Source: Bacteroidota bacterium (lineage in GTDB: Bacteria > Bacteroidota > Bacteroidia > Bacteroidales > UBA10428). From it: a DNA stretch of 11,179 nucleotides. The position numbers and the translations under genes were made by a program. Below the pieces are notes generated by a model that worked only from the letters and a program-made list of their open reading frames with translations, was not told the origin of the DNA and ran no database searches. Positions 8,201 to 11,179 of this stretch are shown here, piece after piece (within the stretch, counting starts at the first letter, position 1; every line of letters begins with the position of its first letter). Where the stretch lies: positions 5,243-16,421 of the forward strand of contig JAHEEB010000014.1 of the NCBI GenBank assembly GCA_024640925.1. The letters are read 5' to 3'.

Positions 8201-8370
8201 GAAGGGGCAGCTCCCGGATAAATAGTCAACACAACATTTATTGGCATTTCAATGCTCGGTGAAAGCTCCTTGTTTAAAAGGCTGTAGCTGAATAAACCTC
8301 CCAATGCCAGTAAGGTAAAGATTACCACTGGTATGGTTGATCGTTTTATTGATATTTCTGTTAATTTCAT
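5236..8370 (-). CDS. RND-family (AcrB/HAE1-like) inner-membrane multidrug efflux pump
   Basis: Proton-driven inner-membrane pump of a tripartite exporter, 1044 residues against 1049 for AcrB. It has the expected two-fold layout: TM1 at about 12-30, a periplasmic porter region to about 330, a TM2-TM6 bundle at about 333-490, TM7 near 532-549, a second periplasmic region to about 858, and TM8-TM12 at about 862-1020. The proton-relay residues are present: Asp401-Asp402 in GVIVDDAIVILEN (TM4) and Lys929 in GLVAKNAILVVDFANG (TM10), matching AcrB D407/D408 and K940. GAAPSEVE (53-60) and the NKELSPSIE segment (33-41) are typical of the family. Aspartates in TM4 without heavy-metal CzcA signatures favour the hydrophobe/amphiphile exporter group; the substrate is not predictable. 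The ATG follows the adaptor stop by 15 bases, the third of three tightly spaced operon genes. The gene looks intact. Confidence 0.96.
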   Translation of the reverse strand: MKLTEISIKRSTIPVVIFTLLALGGLFSYSLLNKELSPSIEMPINVVLTIYPGAAPSEVESSVTKKIEDAVSSLEGIDKINSYSYEGVSMVMVTYNDDIDPDKSLQYCERKVNQIKSKLPENIKDPMFVKFDMNMFPVMSLAINANIPEIEFYDIVDKEIKTKISQIKGVAQADIIGGNQREIEIKASAEKLQQYGISLLQVKQMIEAANVDFPTGKIKDDDTKYIIRLAGKFENLDQIRNLIVGASRDGSVIKISDIATVVDGTKKATKLARINGQPAIGLSIQKQTDGNAVEISKEIRQVIAGFEKQYSEQNLKFTIASDVSEFTEEAVSGVMLDLIFAIILVSITMLLFLHTFRNLLFIFVAIPTSIISTFTFFWLFGFSLNLLTLLALSIVVGVIVDDAIVILENIYRHMEMGKTRWQATLDATKEIGLTVTSITIVLIAVFLPIGLTSGVTGQVLRSFSLVIVISILLSLLVSFTLVPLLTSRFGKLKVFNTKSPFDRFLLYFEHFITWARLLILSGLRWALGHKKTILGLATVCLFGSFFLIKGGFIQTEMMDSGDRGEFNITMELDRTATLEQTNGLCLAVEKKMLEYPEIENVFTTVGTKGGSMTIVATPYGATFNIKLVNKDNRELSSKLFSKKLQNDLGSTFAGPMFKVQEISMMGTTTSPIEIYVQSNNFEHAKSYSAVVAQELRSIEGTTDIESTVEKGDKEMVVQFDREKLAKLGLTIGEIGQQMYIMYEGNSDLKYRDGSNEYDIFVSLDEFDRKDKADIENISFTNRAGQNIKLSQVADITEGESPSTLIRYKKVPAVRLTGNLIGKTIGTVGTEIKERLAKTEKPEDVDVVYAGSMEQQSKSFSSMGIALLASIIFMYLIMVALYDSYIYPMVVMLSLPLSIIGALLALALAGKSLSLFSIMGIIMLMGLVAKNAILVVDFANGLQEKGKKAVEAITEATSVRFRPILMTNLALIVGLLPIALGTGAGAEWKNGLGWVLIGGLSSSMILSLIIVPVLYVLLDKLVKRNKKVSVQKELVAKEVLETVAN

Positions 8371-8385
8371 TGTTCTTAATTTATC

Positions 8386-9450
8386 CTATCGTATAATGTT
8401 AATATCGTCACCATCTTTCAGGTTGAGCTGTCCGCTAACAATTACCTGTTCACCAGCAGATAAACCGGCTAATACTTCAACCTGTTTGTCGTTGCTTTGA
8501 CCGATTATAAGATCACGTTTCACGGCTTTCCCATTTTGCGCAACATAAACAACAGGACTTTCCATGCTACCTACAATACTTGCTTTTTTGATAATTAGTT
8601 TTTCATCATTCTTTACTGGAAGTTCCGCTTCGGCATACAAGCCGCTTTTCAGGTGAGCATTTACATCGTTTGTTAATGTAATTTCAACATTGAATTTCAT
8701 GGCAGCATCGGCCTTTTCGGCAATTGAAGTAATACGGCCCGAAAATTTTTTATCAGGCAAAACTGTTAAATGAACATCAACAGTTTGTCCTGTTTTTATT
8801 TTATAAACTTCTCTCTCAGATATTTTAATGTTCAGTTTCAGTTTGTTATTGTTAACAATTTCGCACACCGGAGAACCTCCACCAAGTAATTGGCCTTTTG
8901 TAATAAAATCGTTATTGATATATCCCGAAATAGGCGCTTTAATACTTGTATTATTCAAAGCTTTACGTGCTGTAATAAGGTCTGCCTTTGCTTTTTTCAA
9001 CCCAATGTTGGTTTGTTCCAGGTCGCGTTTAGTAACTGCATTTTGCTCCGACAGGCGTGTAAGGCGTTCAACATCTCTTTCGAATTGTGCAAAATTGGCT
9101 TCTGCTGTAAGAACATTCGCGGAGATAACTTCATCGTCAACTTTTGCGATAACATCTCCCACAGCAACCCTGTCGCCTTTTTCTTTATATATTTCAACAA
9201 TTTTTCCCTGAGTTTCAGAAACCAGGTTTAATACATCCGATGCTTCCAATGTACCTGATGCTACAACATTTTCTGACATAACACCCTTTTTTACCGTATC
9301 TATTGCTACAGGAATTTTTTCAACTTTACGCTGAGAGAAAGCAACATCGGAGTTAAATTGTTTTTTATTGCCGGCTAGTTTAAAAACCACTAACACAATG
9401 GCTGCAAGTACTACAACAAGTACAATAATACGAGATCTTTTGATTTTCAT
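8386..9450 (-). CDS. RND efflux periplasmic adaptor (HlyD/AcrA membrane-fusion family)
   Basis: Periplasmic adaptor that joins the inner-membrane pump to the outer-membrane channel, 354 residues. A basic start (MKIKRSR) and a hydrophobic segment at about 8-24 form a signal anchor or signal peptide; no lipobox cysteine follows, so unlike AcrA it is probably held by this membrane segment or released. Residues about 58-110 are the first half of the lipoyl domain (ASGTLEAS, then GKIVEIYKEKGDRVAVGDVIAKVDD). Residues about 111-165 form a fairly short helical hairpin (AEANFAQFERDVERL, LEQTNIGLKKAKADL). The lipoyl domain returns at SIKAPISGYI (169-178). The beta-barrel runs at about 205-280 (LKSGLYAEAELPV), and the membrane-proximal domain follows (AGLSAGEQVIVSG, 328-340). 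The start is 20 bases after the channel gene stop, with an AT-rich leader lacking a Shine-Dalgarno sequence. The stop is TAG at 8388-8386. Confidence 0.95.
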   Translation of the reverse strand: MKIKRSRIIVLVVVLAAIVLVVFKLAGNKKQFNSDVAFSQRKVEKIPVAIDTVKKGVMSENVVASGTLEASDVLNLVSETQGKIVEIYKEKGDRVAVGDVIAKVDDEVISANVLTAEANFAQFERDVERLTRLSEQNAVTKRDLEQTNIGLKKAKADLITARKALNNTSIKAPISGYINNDFITKGQLLGGGSPVCEIVNNNKLKLNIKISEREVYKIKTGQTVDVHLTVLPDKKFSGRITSIAEKADAAMKFNVEITLTNDVNAHLKSGLYAEAELPVKNDEKLIIKKASIVGSMESPVVYVAQNGKAVKRDLIIGQSNDKQVEVLAGLSAGEQVIVSGQLNLKDGDDINIIR

Positions 9451-9470
9451 TTTTAATATATGTTTTTTGA

Positions 9471-10877
9471 TTATTTCTTATTTGCCAGGAGCTTTAAATT
9501 ACCCGATGCTTTAAGCATTTTAATTTCAGCTGTTTTACACTTCAGTATTTGTTGATTTAAGGAATTGTCTGCTTGCAGAAAATCGGAATTAACATTTAAT
9601 AAATCAGCCATCGAAGACATTCCCTCCTGGTATTGTAATGAAGTTTGGTTGTATACCTTTAAGGCAAGTTCCCGGTTCTCCTTCTGTACATCCAGCATAT
9701 CACTTGCTGTTTGGTATTCGAGGTAAGCATTGGTGTAGTTTACTAGCAACAGATCATTTGTTTTTAAAATATCTTCTTTTAATTGGGCTTGTTTAAGTTG
9801 AGTCTGTTTAACTTTTGAATAGTTTGAACCCGAACTAAAAATTGGCATGGAAAGGCTTAATCCAAAGGTGTTCATATTACTCAAATCATCAATTTCCGAT
9901 GAAGTACTGTATGACGAAAAGTTGAATTTCCCATATGCTGCTAATGTTGGATAAAACGTAGCTTTCGATAGTTTTACCTGTTGACTGTATATTTCTTCCT
10001 GTTTAAGTAAAGCCTGGTACGATGGTACATTTTCGACACTGAAAGTGACCGATAGTTCATTATTGATAAAGTCTTTTACCAGTGTTGTTGTATCAATTGC
10101 CAGTAATGAATCGGCAGGCATACCCGCAAGAGCTTTCAGGTAGTTAAGCTGTATGTTTACACCATTTTCTATGGTTTGCCGTGTTACCTCAAGATTAGTG
10201 ATGGTGACTTTCAAACGGTCCACACTACTTTCTTTTATAAAATCGTTTTGGTAACTGAGTTCTGCTATCCTGTATATTTCTTTGAGATTGTTGATTGATT
10301 TGTCTACTGTTTGTAATTGCAACATCAAAGAACCTGCCTGGTAATACCCTGATGCAACCTCAGCAATAACATCTTCATCGGTTTTTATTTTCAATATCGA
10401 ATACAACTCCTGTGTTTTTTTTGTGGTCTTTAAACCTACCCAATACGATTGACTGTAAATTAGTTGGGTAACCTGAATGCCTACGCTTGTCATGTATAAT
10501 GCATCAAGATTACTTATTTGATCAATCATACCTGTTATACTACTTGTAACTGCTTGTCTTTGTTCTTCGGTTGCACTTTCGTTAATTAAAAGGTTTGTCA
10601 TACCTAGTAATTGTTCACTTGTTCCAGCTGGAATTTCTATTTCAGGTAACATCATTTTGCTGTAGCTTGCCGATGCTTCTACCTGTGGAAGACCTTTTCC
10701 TAGGGTTTCCTTACGCAGGTAATCTGCTTCCTTGCACTGTAGCTCTGATTTTTTTATCTCGTGGCTGTGTTCAAGAGAGTAACTGACCAAATCGTTCAAC
10801 GTGGTTTGTCCGTATGCATTATAACCCATCAATCCAAGGGTAAGTACGGTGTAAATTGCTAATTTTCTTATTCTCAT
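9471..10877 (-). CDS. TolC-family outer-membrane efflux channel
   Basis: Outer-membrane factor (OEP family) that forms the exit duct of the exporter, 468 residues. The N-terminus is a signal peptide (MRIRKL, hydrophobic 7-18) with likely cleavage near AYG|Q at 23/24 and no lipobox. Two OEP repeats are visible. The first, at about 26-250, has the helix LNDLVSYSLEHSHEIKKSEL and the strand PQVEASASYSKM. The second, at about 285-462, has FYPTLAAYGKFNF (308-320), GLSLSMPIFSSGSNYSKVKQ (339-358) and YQEGMSSMADLLNVNSDFLQ (416-435). Between the two strands of the first repeat (about 76-130) lies a long segment rich in Met, Ile and Thr, probably an enlarged external loop. It is the first structural gene after the TetR gene and lies 20 bases upstream of the adaptor gene. 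The ATG has an AT-rich leader without a Shine-Dalgarno sequence. Confidence 0.94.
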   Translation of the reverse strand: MRIRKLAIYTVLTLGLMGYNAYGQTTLNDLVSYSLEHSHEIKKSELQCKEADYLRKETLGKGLPQVEASASYSKMMLPEIEIPAGTSEQLLGMTNLLINESATEEQRQAVTSSITGMIDQISNLDALYMTSVGIQVTQLIYSQSYWVGLKTTKKTQELYSILKIKTDEDVIAEVASGYYQAGSLMLQLQTVDKSINNLKEIYRIAELSYQNDFIKESSVDRLKVTITNLEVTRQTIENGVNIQLNYLKALAGMPADSLLAIDTTTLVKDFINNELSVTFSVENVPSYQALLKQEEIYSQQVKLSKATFYPTLAAYGKFNFSSYSTSSEIDDLSNMNTFGLSLSMPIFSSGSNYSKVKQTQLKQAQLKEDILKTNDLLLVNYTNAYLEYQTASDMLDVQKENRELALKVYNQTSLQYQEGMSSMADLLNVNSDFLQADNSLNQQILKCKTAEIKMLKASGNLKLLANKK

Positions 10878-10906
10878 CTAATTAAATTATAAATACTATT
10901 GCAAAA

Positions 10907-10920
10907 ACCGACCAAGCGGT
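10907..10920. promoter_or_regulatory. Possible TetR-type operator half-sites upstream of the channel gene
   Basis: ACCG (10907-10910) and CGGT (10917-10920) form a short dyad with a 6-base spacer in the 75-base gap between the TetR gene and the channel gene. It is a GC-rich patch in AT-rich DNA, and some TetR-family operators have ACCGACC-like half-sites. The arms are only 4 bp, so this is weak. If tetR leads the operon, the main operator would be upstream, outside the window. Confidence 0.2.
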
Positions 10921-10952
10921 ATGATTATTTCAAAAAAATAGTTGTACCAAGA

Positions 10953-11179
10953 TTATTTTTTAATATACTTATATAATTCCCAGAATTGCCGTTCAAAAAT
11001 ATCAAGGGCGTATGTCAGTGAACCACCTAAAATCATATTCCTGCCTATACCAGAACCGATATTTAAAAAGAGAGCGATGGTGGCATCCAGATCCAAATCA
11101 TTTCTTATTTCACCTCTGTTACTGGCATCTTTGAGTGCCTTTTCCCATTTTATCATTTGATTTTCAAAAAACTTGTTTC
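10953..11179 (-). CDS. TetR/AcrR-family transcriptional regulator, C-terminal part (5' end outside window)
   Basis: The frame is open to the window edge and gives 74 complete codons before TAA at 10955-10953. The fragment reads NKFFENQMIKWEKALKDASN at its beginning, then RGEIRNDLDLDATIALFLNI and later LDIFERQFWELYKYIKK. This pattern (a helix, then G-EIR-DLD, then a helix that would line the dimer interface, then a last amphipathic helix) is characteristic of the ligand-binding and dimerization domain of TetR/AcrR regulators. The DNA-binding helix-turn-helix is not in the window, so the call rests on the C-terminal pattern and on context: it lies immediately upstream, on the same strand, of a channel-adaptor-pump operon, the standard place for a repressor of such a pump. 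The Met at 11156 is internal, not the start. Confidence 0.8.
   Translation of the reverse strand, partial: NKFFENQMIKWEKALKDASNRGEIRNDLDLDATIALFLNIGSGIGRNMILGGSLTYALDIFERQFWELYKYIKK

Noticed and set aside
8828..9231. Two overlapping plus-strand open frames (127 and 113 codons) inside the adaptor gene
   Set aside because: They overlap each other in different frames and are antisense to a clearly conserved adaptor; no family similarity.
10886..10891. TATAAT on the minus strand just upstream of the channel gene
   Set aside because: It lies only 8 bases from the start codon, leaving no room for a leader, and Bacteroidota do not use the enterobacterial -10/-35 consensus. It is ordinary in such AT-rich DNA.
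10942..11160. 72-codon plus-strand frame opposite the TetR fragment
   Set aside because: Antisense to the TetR-like C-terminus, whose composition and context are far more convincing.
1..11179. Insertion sequences, tRNA genes, CRISPR arrays, phage or toxin-antitoxin genes
   Set aside because: I looked for transposase motifs, terminal repeats, spaced direct repeats and tRNA-like cloverleaf sequence and saw none. The window is explained by a PUL fragment, a lipoprotein and an efflux operon.

Overview
The window looks like a chromosomal segment of a low-GC member of the Bacteroidota, probably a free-living or gut Bacteroidales-type organism. The evidence is a SusC/SusD pair, outer-membrane lipoproteins carrying a Bacteroidota-type export tag, and AT-rich translation leaders that lack Shine-Dalgarno sequences in front of every complete gene. 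Genus and species cannot be read from the window.

Layout. (1) Positions 1-3049, plus strand: the last third of a SusC-type TonB-dependent transporter, followed after 19 bases by a complete SusD-type glycan-binding lipoprotein. This is the outer-membrane import core of a polysaccharide utilization locus (PUL). A 12-bp stem hairpin (3087-3120) closes it. (2) Positions 3163-4710, minus strand: a convergently oriented lipoprotein with a C-terminal LamG/concanavalin-like domain and a surface-export tag after its lipid-modified cysteine. It is plausibly a surface glycan-binding accessory of the same locus, but it is transcribed separately. (3) Positions 4711-5188: about 480 bases with no credible gene, holding several short palindromes and repeats. 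(4) Positions 5189-11179, minus strand: an RND-type tripartite efflux operon. Read in the direction of transcription, it runs from a TetR-family regulator (C-terminal end only, cut by the window edge) to a TolC-like outer-membrane channel, a periplasmic adaptor and an AcrB-like inner-membrane pump. It ends in a perfect 12-bp hairpin followed by a T run.

How the genes work together. SusC and SusD form the lidded outer-membrane importer for an oligosaccharide. The LamG lipoprotein may help capture the glycan at the surface. No glycoside hydrolase, polysaccharide lyase, sulfatase or PUL regulator lies in the window, so the substrate is unknown. The efflux operon is a separate unit: the pump, adaptor and channel span both membranes and export small toxic compounds by proton exchange, and the TetR protein is the likely ligand-responsive repressor.

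Nothing in the window is clearly a new biological system. The points most worth a second look are the LamG lipoprotein (its unassigned N-terminal half and export tag), the repeat-bearing intergenic region that would drive it, and the unusually long SusD.
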